Below are positions 52,847 through 61,658 of a DNA stretch of 64,000 nucleotides, piece after piece. The stretch covers positions 4,479 through 68,478 of the forward strand of contig CAZJTP010000002.1 in assembly GCA_964548955.1 (NCBI GenBank), read 5' to 3'. Made by a program: the position numbers and the translations under genes. Every line of letters begins with the position of its first letter. The stretch's first letter is position 1. Below the pieces are notes generated by a model. That model had not been told where the DNA came from. It was given only the letters and a program-made list of their open reading frames with translations, and ran no database searches. This stretch comes from GCA-020344555 sp964548955 (GTDB lineage Bacteria; Planctomycetota; Phycisphaerae; UBA1845).

Positions 52847-53830
52847 CTAATGGCGGCTCTCGGTCGGGTTCGGCGACGCATCATCACCGTTCGGCCTGGA
52901 AATCCACATCATCGCACCCAGTAGTCCGTACCAGGCCAACGGCGGGAAAAAACGATTGAATACTCCGTGCTGAATGGATTCCGTAAGCCGCGGCGGCGCC
53001 TTGGAATCCAGCTTCAAAAACTCCAACTCCTCGAAGGAATACTCCTTGGGGGCCAGGTACAGCCACGAGGTCCCACCGACCTCGTGCTCGCCGTAGACGT
53101 GATCGATGTACACGTCCGGCTGCGTCCGAATCTTCTCGTGGGCCATCTCCAGCAACTCGCTGCGCTTGCCGTAGGTCATCACCTCTTGCGGGCAGATCTT
53201 TACGCACGCGGGGACCTTGCCCCTGTTCGGATTCCCCTCATCCGCGCACATCGTGCATTTGCGAACCTGGGGGGTCAGCAGATTGTCATACTCGTAGACC
53301 GGAATCCCGAACGGACACGCGACCATGCAATAGCGGCAGCCCATGCATTTCCAGGTGTCGTACACGACCGGCCCGTCAGGTAGTTTGCGGAACGCCCCGA
53401 CAATGCACGCTGACATGCAGGCCGGATCAACGCAGTGGAAGCAGTTGACCTTCGTGTAGATCGGCTTGCTCGCGTCTTGCAGATTCGGAAACCGGTTGAT
53501 CTTCGTGTGGCAGTGCGGCTCAGGCCGGCGAAGTCTCTCGTCATCGAATACGGACTTGTCTTCGAAGGTCTCCATGGCGTCAGGCCTGAACCATTCGGCC
53601 TGTTTGGTCTCGCCGCGGGCCTCTGAGGCCTGCATGGCCGCTTCCTTGCAGGCGAACTCGCACCGGCGACACCCGATGCACAAGGGAATGTCGACCAGCA
53701 CCCCCATCAGTTCATCCCAGGGCTCGACGCGCTCGGACGCCTCCGCCCGTCCGGCCGATACACCCAAGGCCGACCCGGCCACACCCGAGACGCCGACCGT
53801 TTTTAAGAACTCACGCCGGCTTACGCCCAC
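52847..53830 (-). CDS. Tat-exported HybA/HmcB-like ferredoxin subunit
   Basis: A 327-residue iron-sulfur protein with a Tat signal (SRREFLKTVGVSG) and four cysteine clusters: CIGCRRCEFACKEA, CFHCVDPACMSAC, CMGCRYCMVACPF and CTMCADEGNP with CVKICPQ. These fit four [4Fe-4S] centres. A hydrophobic segment near residues 295-312 (FFPPLAWYGLLGAMMW) may anchor the C-terminus. It should carry electrons between the periplasmic cytochromes and the membrane subunit. The genes beside it make a three-subunit complex. Confidence 0.93.
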   Translation of the reverse strand: MGVSRREFLKTVGVSGVAGSALGVSAGRAEASERVEPWDELMGVLVDIPLCIGCRRCEFACKEAAMQASEARGETKQAEWFRPDAMETFEDKSVFDDERLRRPEPHCHTKINRFPNLQDASKPIYTKVNCFHCVDPACMSACIVGAFRKLPDGPVVYDTWKCMGCRYCMVACPFGIPVYEYDNLLTPQVRKCTMCADEGNPNRGKVPACVKICPQEVMTYGKRSELLEMAHEKIRTQPDVYIDHVYGEHEVGGTSWLYLAPKEYSFEELEFLKLDSKAPPRLTESIQHGVFNRFFPPLAWYGLLGAMMWISRPNGDDASPNPTESRH

Positions 53831-54130
53831 AGTACCTACTCCCTAACGGCAGCCCGGTGCTTCGACACAATGCCCTAGCACCAAGCCAGGCATATGACCA
53901 TAGGTTCATCAATGCGGTCTGGCGGGTAACACGCCGCGATTGTTCACCCATCCGCACATCGCGACTGCTTCGGCAGTGACTCCACCTCAGCTCAAGGACT
54001 TTGCCGAATCGCCTCGCGCGGCGATCCCAGCGCACGGCATGTATAACCACTCTCTCCTTGCCGGGCAAGCCGACACCGGCACCAATGCCGTCGAACTCGA
54101 CCGAAGGCCAGCGCCCCAAAGGCGCCCGAC
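53831..54130. other. Spacer inside the respiratory run
   Basis: About 300 bases between the tetrahaem lipoprotein and the ferredoxin subunit. It could hold a separate promoter for the Hmc-like genes, but none is clear. Confidence 0.35.
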
Positions 54131-54706
54131 CTAAAAATCGCTAAGCGCAGTGTGGCAGAATGCGCAGTTATCACTGAACTCGGCGTCGTGGCAGCTCCGG
54201 CACCCGGTATCCGGGTTGTGCATCGCATCCTTCAAGATGATGATGCCGGCGACGACCTCGTCCCGGTTGTGGCACGTGTCGCATGTTGAGAACCCGGCAC
54301 CGTCATGGTGGCATTCGGTGCAGGTGAACGAGCCGCTGTGCAAGTCGTGGTCGAACTCTGCGGTTTCGTAGAGATTCTCGTTCGGCACACACTCGCCCGT
54401 TTCGGTGTCACAGAACTCGTCGTCCGCGCAATCATCGTCGGTTTGACAACCTTCCGTGACACAGACGTCGTTCTCTTCGTCGCAAATCTGATCTTCCTCA
54501 CAAGGATTGGTGCCGGGCTGGCAGACCGAATTGACGCAGGTTTCCTCGCCATTGCAGAACAGCCCGTCATCGCAATCCGCGTCCGTAGTGCACGGCGTAG
54601 TTGGAGGCATCGGGCAACCCGTGCCAAAGAAGACCAGACCGACGCAAAGCATACAAACAGCCGCTGAGACAACCGCAGTTTTGAGTTTTGGAGTGGAATT
54701 CTCCAT
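54131..54706 (-). CDS. Tetrahaem cytochrome lipoprotein with Cys-rich repeats
   Basis: A 191-residue protein. Start ATG 54706 follows AAGGAGCTCAACT. A lipoprotein signal ends at FFGTGC (C31). Residues about 38-100 hold acidic Cys-rich repeats (DADCDDGLFCNGEETC, then D-D-D-C-A-D-D-E-F-C). The C-terminal 80 residues have four haem sites: CTECH, CDTCH, CRSCH and CAFCH, resembling a small cytochrome c3-like module (FDHDLHSGSFTCTECHHDG). It is a likely electron acceptor of the formate dehydrogenase, tethered to the membrane. Confidence 0.88.
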   Translation of the reverse strand: MENSTPKLKTAVVSAAVCMLCVGLVFFGTGCPMPPTTPCTTDADCDDGLFCNGEETCVNSVCQPGTNPCEEDQICDEENDVCVTEGCQTDDDCADDEFCDTETGECVPNENLYETAEFDHDLHSGSFTCTECHHDGAGFSTCDTCHNRDEVVAGIIILKDAMHNPDTGCRSCHDAEFSDNCAFCHTALSDF

Positions 54707-54743
54707 AGTTGAGCTCCTTGTTCGTCCATCCAGGATTAAAACA

Positions 54744-55676
54744 TCACACATAGACTTCCAACGGTGTTAAGCTCTTGTCCCGAGCAAGCATATCGAGGTG
54801 GGAGGCGGTCAGCAACTCCAACCCGACGTGAACCCGCCCGTGAATCTTGTTGCCGTCAATGACTTTTACATAGTGATGGCAACTATTGCAGAAATCAATC
54901 CGTAATTCCGGCTCGTCCGTGGTGAACAAATACTTCGCGTCGCCCGACTTTGTGGAACCACAGGCCGGACACTTGAGGTTTGGAATTACCCAACGCGAGC
55001 CGCAAAACGAGCAGTGCATATAGCGTAGGGCGGCGGATTTGAATCCGTCCGTACCTTTCGTGCTCTGATCCGCACGAATCTCTACAAGCCCCGGTGGACC
55101 GCCGCACATTGGACACTGGAACCGTTTCCACTCATCGAGGCGACGCTGCGGCAGCCATTGCCCAGCCACAAGCTCCCAATGTGGGAAGGTGGTTGCCCGG
55201 GCCAGGTTTGCCAGGATCGACTCGTCGATGCCGATCAGGCAGGCGGTATCCGCGACCAACTCTTCGCGGCCTGGGCGTTGTTCCGCCAGCCATGTGGACG
55301 GCGCGAAACCGCCTGCCTTTTCGGCCTCATCGATTTTGTCAATGGCTTGACGCAGCACTTCATTACCACGTCGAAAAACCGCCTTCATCTCGGCCCAGAG
55401 GTCAAGCAGCGATTCCGGCACGACACCCGGATCATAGCGCTCGCCGAGCGGCGTGCCGTCTTTTAGACACTCACTTGCCTGCTCGACGGTCACCTCCTCT
55501 GGATGAACGATCAGCCGGTCACGCCACTCGATCTGGCGTGTAAAGACGGTGAGATAGAAATCGACCATCTCCCTGTAAGCAGGGCGGGCTTTCAGTATGT
55601 TCTGGGCCCGCCGCTCCAATGCGTTCAGTGCCGACTGATCGCGCTTGCCTGACAAAGCCGGTTTGCTCATAACCAA
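54744..55676 (-). CDS. fdhE: FdhE formate dehydrogenase accessory protein
   Basis: A 310-residue FdhE, needed for maturation of Tat-exported formate dehydrogenases. Four CxxC metal sites are seen: C188/C191, C222/C225, C236/C239 and C263/C266 (CPMCGG, CSFCGS, CPACGS, CNSCHH), with the family's RYMHC block. A possible palindromic insertion (TDGFKSAALR, about 210-219) lies just before RYMHC. It is 8 bases after the beta-subunit gene, in the same operon. Confidence 0.93.
   Translation of the reverse strand: MVMSKPALSGKRDQSALNALERRAQNILKARPAYREMVDFYLTVFTRQIEWRDRLIVHPEEVTVEQASECLKDGTPLGERYDPGVVPESLLDLWAEMKAVFRRGNEVLRQAIDKIDEAEKAGGFAPSTWLAEQRPGREELVADTACLIGIDESILANLARATTFPHWELVAGQWLPQRRLDEWKRFQCPMCGGPPGLVEIRADQSTKGTDGFKSAALRYMHCSFCGSRWVIPNLKCPACGSTKSGDAKYLFTTDEPELRIDFCNSCHHYVKVIDGNKIHGRVHVGLELLTASHLDMLARDKSLTPLEVYV
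55025..55053. repeat. Possible repeat inside fdhE, family A-like
   Basis: GGCGGATTTGAATCCGTCC is a palindrome resembling, but not matching well, the family A core; its translation (GFKSAALR) recalls GLKSAAR of the anti-sigma copy. Confidence 0.35.
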
Positions 55677-55683
55677 TCCTGCA

Positions 55684-56421
55684 TCAATGCCGCGTGCTCA
55701 GCGAATACAAACTGGCCTGGTCGCCCAACAGAATCAGTAGGCGCACGTCGTTCTTATCCAGGATTGTGGCGTTCGGGAATCCATCCGCACGGACGGCTTC
55801 GAGTCGGGTCTCGGCATCTGCAAGGATTGCATCACGATCCCCGAAGGTGATCGCGCCGCTTGGGCAAGCCTTGGCGCACGCGGGAATCCGATCGGCTTCC
55901 GGAAGATCCTCATTATCCACGCGGTCGACGCACATACGGCACTTGAACAACTGGCCGCCTTCGCCGGCACGCGGGATGTCGAACGGGCAAGCAAGACGAA
56001 TCTTGCGATACGATTCGTTTGCAGTGCCCGCCTCATGCAGTACCGCGCCGGTATCCTCGTCGATCGTGATCGAGTCCGAATGCTCAGCCGCCTGTTTGCA
56101 CGGAGCATCAATGCAATGCCGGCAGGAGTTTCGCACGAAATTCCACACCGGCGTTTCCCCGTCCCCTTCGCTTTCCTTGAACTGGATCTTGACCCAGCAG
56201 GTAGCCGACAGATCCGGCGGATTTTCGTACGTCCCGCGATTTGTGGGAACGGGATCTTCCGCCGGAAGATCGTTCCATTGCTTGCAAGCCACCTGGCAGG
56301 CCCGGCAAGCGAAGCACTTGGTCGTGTCGATCAAGAATGATTTACCACTCGATGGACCGGGGGCAATAATAAGATCATCATCTCCCGGACCGGGGGCAAT
56401 AATAAGATCATCATCTGCCAT
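55684..56421 (-). CDS. Formate dehydrogenase beta subunit (ferredoxin-type)
   Basis: A 245-residue iron-sulfur subunit with four cysteine clusters: CFACRACQVACKQW, CRHCIDAPCKQ, CKMC-type (FKCRMCVDRV) and CAKACPSGAI. It lacks the C-terminal membrane helix of E. coli FdnH, so it is a soluble periplasmic partner, probably exported with the Tat-signalled alpha subunit. The N-terminus has a perfect tandem repeat (DDDLIIAPGPG, 30 identical bases twice). It starts 3 bases after the alpha-subunit stop. Confidence 0.93.
   Translation of the reverse strand: MADDDLIIAPGPGDDDLIIAPGPSSGKSFLIDTTKCFACRACQVACKQWNDLPAEDPVPTNRGTYENPPDLSATCWVKIQFKESEGDGETPVWNFVRNSCRHCIDAPCKQAAEHSDSITIDEDTGAVLHEAGTANESYRKIRLACPFDIPRAGEGGQLFKCRMCVDRVDNEDLPEADRIPACAKACPSGAITFGDRDAILADAETRLEAVRADGFPNATILDKNDVRLLILLGDQASLYSLSTRH
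56354..56416. repeat. Tandem 30-bp repeat in the FDH beta gene
   Basis: Two identical 30-base copies with a 33-base period at the very start of the coding region, encoding DDDLIIAPGP twice. They were not present in typical FDH beta subunits. Confidence 0.92.
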
Positions 56422-56424
56422 GGC

Positions 56425-59400
56425 TTACGCCTCCTTTACTACGTCGACCATAAAGGCCTTGCTTTCGGGAATCCGCGTGTTGGGGTCGCCGACGTTCGGG
56501 GTTAACAGGTTGGCATTTGTGACGCGGGTGGCGTCTCTGTTGGGGGCATACCAGCCGAAGCACCAGGGTATGCCCACCTGGTGGACGGTCATTACCTCCC
56601 CCTGGGCATCCTTGAGGATGAACGGCTTGAAACGTTTGGTGACGATGGCCACCGCCCTCACTTCCCCGCGGATGCTCCTCACCAAGACGTGCTCGCCGTT
56701 GGCGATGTTCTTCTCCGCGGCCAGGTCCTCGGACATTTCCACGAACATCTCCGGCTGCAGCTCATTCAGCCACGGGACCCAGCGGGTCATCACGCCGGTC
56801 TGCCAGTGCTCGACCATACGGTAGGTGCTGCATACGATGGGGTACTCTGCGCTGCCAGGGTCGGCCAGCAAGTCCAAATCGCTCTGGCAGAACAGCGTCG
56901 CGGGATTAATGCGCACGTGGTTGGCACCGAACGGATGGGTCGCCAGCGGCGATTCCACCGGCTCATAGTGCTCGGGAATCGGTCCGTCGCTGGTAGACGC
57001 TCCTCTCGGATTACCGAAGACCTTACCGACGCCGTCAGGCTCCATGATGTACGGAAGGTAGGAATCGGCATTCCAGTTCCCGTCGGCGTCTTGCATCGGC
57101 TTCGCACTACCGTCAGGCACATCGCCGCTCCACCCCGAACCGTTCCACCGAATCACCGGAGTTTGCTCGTCAAAGGGAACGCCCTTGAGGTTGACACTGC
57201 AGCGGTTGTAGACGATCCGGCGGTTCACCGGCCAGCACCAAGACCACTTGGCGTTGAGTCCGATTCTGTCCTCGGCGGCAACGTCTGCGTCATCCTCCTC
57301 GCGGATCCGGCGGGCCATCTTGTTGCCGGCCTCGAAGTCCTCATCCACGTAGGAGTTGCAGTACAACCAGTTGCCGGATGAGGTCGTCCCGTCAAGCTGT
57401 AGAGACCCGAAGCTCGGCACCAACGTTCCCGCCGCGTAAGTCGTCTCACCAATGGTAACATCCTCGAGGAAGTACCCATTGATCTCCTTGGCGATCAATC
57501 GCGCGGGCACTTCTGTCCCGTCGAAGTAATCCCACTTCGCTCCCAAAATCGGATAGGGGAACTTTGCCTCCGGATCGGCGGCGTAGAGCTCTTTCACTTT
57601 CTCGAACAGGAGATTCATGATCTCGGAGTCGGGCATCGCGTCTCCCGGCGGATCGACGGCCTTGTAGCGCCACTGGGCCCACCGGCCGGAGTTCGTAATG
57701 CTGCCTTCCTTTTCGACCGAAGCGGCACACGGAAGCTCGAACACCTCGGTATCGATGCTGGTGGGATCCATGCCGGGCCCGCGCCAAAACTCGGCCGTCT
57801 CCGTGGGATAAATGTTGACGGTTACCAGCCAGTCGAGCTTGGCCAGTGCCTGCCGGACCTTATTGGCGTTCGCACTGCTGTTAGCGGGATTCTGGCCCCA
57901 CGCGAAGAAGCCTTTGAGCTCCCCGCGGTACATCGCATCGAACATGCACTGCCATGCGTAGTTGACGCCCATGTCTCGCTTTGGCATCCACCCGTACCTG
58001 AAGTCATTGCCCGCCGTTGCGTTGGCGCCGTACATGCTCTTGAGGAAGCTCACGCTGTACTTGGGATAGTTCTTCCACCAGTTGAGGCTGTACGGCTGGT
58101 TTTCGGGCGTCGGCCGCGTCACCGGTGTCCATTGCGTGTTGTAGGCATCCAGCGTTGGGTATTGCTCTTCCGGTGCCTTGAGATAGCCGGGCCAAATGTG
58201 GTACAGCAGGCAGTGGTCGGTTGAGCCCTGTACGTTGGACTCACCGCGGAGGGCGTTCACACCACCACCAGCAAGGCCAATGTTGCCGAGCAGCAACTGG
58301 ATCATCGACATCGCCCGGATGTTCTGCGCACCTACGGTGTGCTGCGTCCATCCCATGGCGTACATGATCGTCCCGGTCTTATTCGCATCGTAGCAACTGC
58401 CCACGTAGGTCTCATAGACCTCCTGCAGCTTCGCTTGCGGCGTCCCCGTGATATTCGAGACCGTTGCCAGATCGTACCGCGAATAGTGTTCCTTGATGAT
58501 CTGGAACACACACCGTGGGTCGGCGAGCGTGACGTCCCTCAAGATCACCCCGTTTTCATCGGTCTGGAACTGCCAAACCGATCGATCGTAGGTCCTGTTC
58601 GCAGCATCATACCCCTCGAACAAACCGGTCGTCGGATCGAAACTGTAATTCTCGTCCACCAGATACGCGGCGTTTGTATAGTTCACCGCGTACTCCTCGT
58701 GGATCAACCGGTTGTCCAGGATATACTTGAGCATCCCGCCCAGAAAGGCGATATCCGTCCCGCTTCGAAGCGGAGCATAGATGTCAGCCTTACTGGATGT
58801 CCGCGTGAAGCGCGGGTCCACGCTGATTAGTGTGGCATTGTTGTTCACCCGAGCTTCGGTCACCCAGCGGAACGAGATGGGATGATTCTCCGCGGCGTTG
58901 GAACCCATAATGAGGATGACATCGCTGTTCTTGATGTCAATCCAGTGGTTGGTCATGGCACCCCGGCCAAACGAAGTCGCCAAACTGGCGACCGTGGCGG
59001 AGTGTCAGTTCCGCGCCTGGTGTTCTATGTACACCAGGCCAAGCGCCCGCAGGAACTTCTGGTACAGCCAGCACTCTTCATTGTCCATCGCCGCGCTGCC
59101 CAGCGACCCGATGCCCAACGTCCGGTTGACGACCGCGCCGTTGGCATTGGTGATCTCGAACGTTGCGTCGCGGGTTGCTTTGATCTTCTCGGCGATACGA
59201 CTGATGGCCCAATCCCAACTCACATCCTCCCATTCCGTGGCACCTGCGGCTCGATGGCGCACCGTCGTCAGGCGGTTCTCATTATTAGCCATCTGATACA
59301 ACGAGGACCCCTTTGAGCATGCTGTTCCCTGATTGATCGGGTGCTCAGAGTCGCCCTCGATGTTGATGACCGCCCCGCCCGAGGAATGCACCACGAATCC

Positions 59401-59574
59401 GCAACCGCAACCACAATACGGACATATGGTTGTGGTCTGGGTGGCCTCCACGAGGTTCTTGCGCAGCTCAGCTGCGTGTGCCTCGACCGGGTGAAGCGCG
59501 AAGCCCATCCCGGTGACGGCCACCCCCGCGGTGACCGCGGAGGTTTTAAGGAATTCCCTTCGTGTTACTAACAT
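56425..59574 (-). CDS. Selenocysteine-containing Tat-exported formate dehydrogenase alpha subunit
   Basis: A 1049-residue molybdenum or tungsten bis-MGD enzyme oxidising formate to carbon dioxide, like E. coli FdnG. The ATG at 59574 (after AGGAGAGACGG) opens a Tat signal (TRREFLKTSAVTAG). A [4Fe-4S] site is in CPYCGCGCGF and C-x-K-G. In-frame TGA at 59005-59007 falls exactly where FdnG has selenocysteine (Q-A-R-N-U-H-S-A-T-V-A-S-L), residue 190, and a SECIS-like hairpin follows it. Beyond it, TSFGRGAMTNHWIDIKNSDV, TRTSSKADIYAPLRSGTDI and GWTQHTVGAQNIR match FdnG to the end. Automatic gene calling would split it at the TGA into 236- and 852-residue pieces. Beta and FdhE follow; no cytochrome b subunit is present. 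Confidence 0.95.
58976..58992 (-). promoter_or_regulatory. SECIS-like hairpin
   Basis: On the minus strand GTCGCC-AGTTT-GGCGAC forms a six-pair stem with a five-base loop, 12 bases after the TGA. The spacing and size fit bacterial SECIS elements such as that of E. coli fdhF, where the upper stem begins about 11 bases after UGA. SelB binding is inferred, not shown. Confidence 0.75.
59005..59007 (-). other. UGA selenocysteine codon
   Basis: In-frame TGA in the FDH alpha gene (residue 190 of the product), at the position of the metal-binding selenocysteine of FdnG. Downstream sequence is intact FDH and continues for 859 more residues. Confidence 0.93.
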
Positions 59575-60671
59575 CCGTCTCTCCTGTTTACTTACGAAAA
59601 CGCAACCTAGCCCGCTGATACACACTTCCCTTAGCCCGCAAAACGCCTGTAGCAACACCTTTCTGCTGAAAACTGCATGGGGATAACACCAAAGCGGCCT
59701 GCCCTCAGGTTCCACGCCCCCCCCCGCGTCGGGAGGTCGTTCGGCCTCAATAGCGAGTAGTCCGGTCTTACCGAACGCGCGAAGTCACTCCTCCCTGCCT
59801 ATGGCTGGTGTATGCACGCTACCATTTAGTGATAAAAGTATGGCACCGGCCCCACGACCATGGCCGCGATTGGTCGCAAGCAAAGAGGTTCAAGGAAGCG
59901 CCCTCGTCCAGAGATATCCATCACCTGACTACGGCGCAACCTTCGCGCAAGCTACTGTTACACGCCCCTCACAGGGCAGGGGCAGTATGGGCATCCTCAA
60001 CGCTTGCGTCAACCCCCAAAGCCGGGCAGCGGTTGCGAGGAAGAGCATCATATTTGCCGGCAATCCGAATGACACCGCATAACCACCTCCTTTGTCATCC
60101 CTTTGTAAAGGGTGAAGGCACATGGATGGCGCAAAGCCTGATTACTAACAGGCGTCACCCCTTCAAAGCGTGTGCGAGAACAAACGCCCGACTGGGAGGA
60201 CCAAGTGATGAGCGGTTCGCCCCCGTGAACAGGCCGTGTCGAACATGGTCGGTGGCGTTCGGTCGGGACAGTTGCAAACCATACATGGGCTGGCATACTG
60301 TTGAGATTGAGCCTCAGTCTCAGCGAGCAAACCTGTGCCAATCCAACAGCCTGCACTTGGGACTCGGAATCATCACGAGCGGCTGTCCCATGGAGCGGCT
60401 TCGTCAGTGATACGATCAGGACGAACACAGCCAAGCAAGCGAACCTCAACCGTGATAACGAAACCGAGTACGCCTAACGAAAACGCCAGACGCACCGGCG
60501 ATCTTATTTCCCCTGAATCGACTTCTTGTGGAATTGCCGTAGGAACGCCCGTGGAGCGTCTCGCGAAACGTTCGGACCCCATCTGCCCGCGTGCTTGGCG
60601 GGATGGGCAATACCGCGTTAGAGTATGCTCGGCAGCGAGCAACGTCCGGAGGAAAAGGTCGGTAGCGCGTT
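59575..60671. other. Long intergenic region between FDH and fdhD
   Basis: About 1.1 kb between divergent genes. Open frames exist but none has a recognisable domain or consistent start. On the minus strand AAAGGAGGTGGTT precedes a ten-codon ORF (MRCHSDCRQI) that could be a leader or chance. On the plus strand, a 31-codon frame at 59990 ends at 60082. The promoter(s) of the island must lie here. No tRNA-Sec, group II intron domain V or terminator was found. Confidence 0.4.
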
Positions 60672-61565
60672 TTGAATGCCAGTCCGGTGGAGTCGATGCA
60701 GCCCGATCATCCGACCAACGAAACGAATCACGAACAAAGCGGCGTCTCCGCTGAGCAGGAGGCCGAAGTCGTAGGGCAGACGATCGAGTGGCCGATACGC
60801 CGTTACAATCGTTCCGGGCAGCAGACCGCCCTCAACGATAGAGTGGTCCGAGAGCAGCGCATCGAGTTGGTACTCAACGGGAGCCCCGTATTGGCCATGC
60901 TGGCTCTACCCAGGGATGTAGAGGCGCTGGCCTTGGGTTTCCTCGTCTCGGAAGGGCTGTGGCGGGATTACGAGCAACTGCCCGAGGTCTGTTTCGACAC
61001 CTCCGCGGGCCAGGTCCAATGCACCGGGCGTTTCGATGATGACGCGGTCGAGAGCATCCACCGGCGATGGACGTTCGGCACGGGATGCGGCGGAGGAGGT
61101 ACAGCGAGGGATCCGTCCCGGTTGGATGAATGCCGTCCAATTGGCAGCGAGCTGACGGTCACAGTCTCCCGCTTGATTACCTTGGGCCGGGAGTTCTCCC
61201 GGCGTGGGGAGCTTTATCGCATGACCGGCGGGGTGCACGCCTGCGGCATCGCCGACACGGAAAGAGTCCTCCTCTTCGCCGAGGACGTCGGGCGGCACAA
61301 CGCCTTCGACAAGGTCGCCGGCATGGCCCTGCAATGTGCCATGGACTTGACACATAAGATCGCCCTGACGACCGGTCGGCTTTCCGCCGAGATCGTCGCC
61401 AAGGCCATCGCCCACGGCGTGCCCATTCTGGCATCGTCGTCGGCGCCGACGGCCATGGGCGTCCAGTGGTCTCGCCGATTCGGATTGACGCTGGTGGGAT
61501 TCATGCGAGCGGGACGCATGAACGTGTATACCGGCTATCAGCGAGTGGGGGGTGATGATGACTGA
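60672..61565 (+). CDS. fdhD: FdhD sulfurtransferase for formate dehydrogenase maturation
   Basis: A 297-residue FdhD, which passes sulfur from a cysteine desulfurase to the molybdenum cofactor of formate dehydrogenase. Blocks seen are EALALGFLVSEGL, the Cys loop FGTGCGGGGT (C139), FSRRGELYRMTGGVHACGI, FAEDVGRHNAFDKVAG and the closing LVGFMRAGRMNVYTG. The E. coli C-x-x-C is reduced to one Cys. TTG 60672 is the reading-frame start; ATG 60696 is an alternative. Divergent from the FDH operon. Confidence 0.93.
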   Translation: MNASPVESMQPDHPTNETNHEQSGVSAEQEAEVVGQTIEWPIRRYNRSGQQTALNDRVVREQRIELVLNGSPVLAMLALPRDVEALALGFLVSEGLWRDYEQLPEVCFDTSAGQVQCTGRFDDDAVESIHRRWTFGTGCGGGGTARDPSRLDECRPIGSELTVTVSRLITLGREFSRRGELYRMTGGVHACGIADTERVLLFAEDVGRHNAFDKVAGMALQCAMDLTHKIALTTGRLSAEIVAKAIAHGVPILASSSAPTAMGVQWSRRFGLTLVGFMRAGRMNVYTGYQRVGGDDD

Positions 61566-61583
61566 CAATCTATCCGAACACCA

Positions 61584-61610
61584 CCGAGCCGCGGGCTTTA
61601 GCCCGCGCGG
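61584..61610. repeat. Family A palindromic repeat
   Basis: GCCGCGGGCTTTAGCCCGCG in the 93-base gap between fdhD and the MobB-like gene; a near-perfect palindrome. Confidence 0.9.
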
Positions 61611-61658
61611 TCGATCGTCGGCCGAGTCGACACACAGCAACGCACCCTCGTACAGCTT

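Noticed and set aside
56425..58983. Two separate FDH pieces (pseudogene) instead of a selenoprotein
   Set aside because: The frame is the same on both sides of TGA, the residues around it match FdnG, and a SECIS-like stem follows; a broken gene would not be so exact.
59808..60410. A 200-codon plus-strand frame upstream of fdhD
   Set aside because: Composition is mixed and low in typical codons, no domain or start signal, and overlapping frames on the other strand are as long.
59575..60671. A group II intron or selC (tRNA-Sec) gene in the FDH/fdhD gap
   Set aside because: No domain V, 5' GUGYG boundary, tRNA-like acceptor stem or CCA end could be identified by eye.
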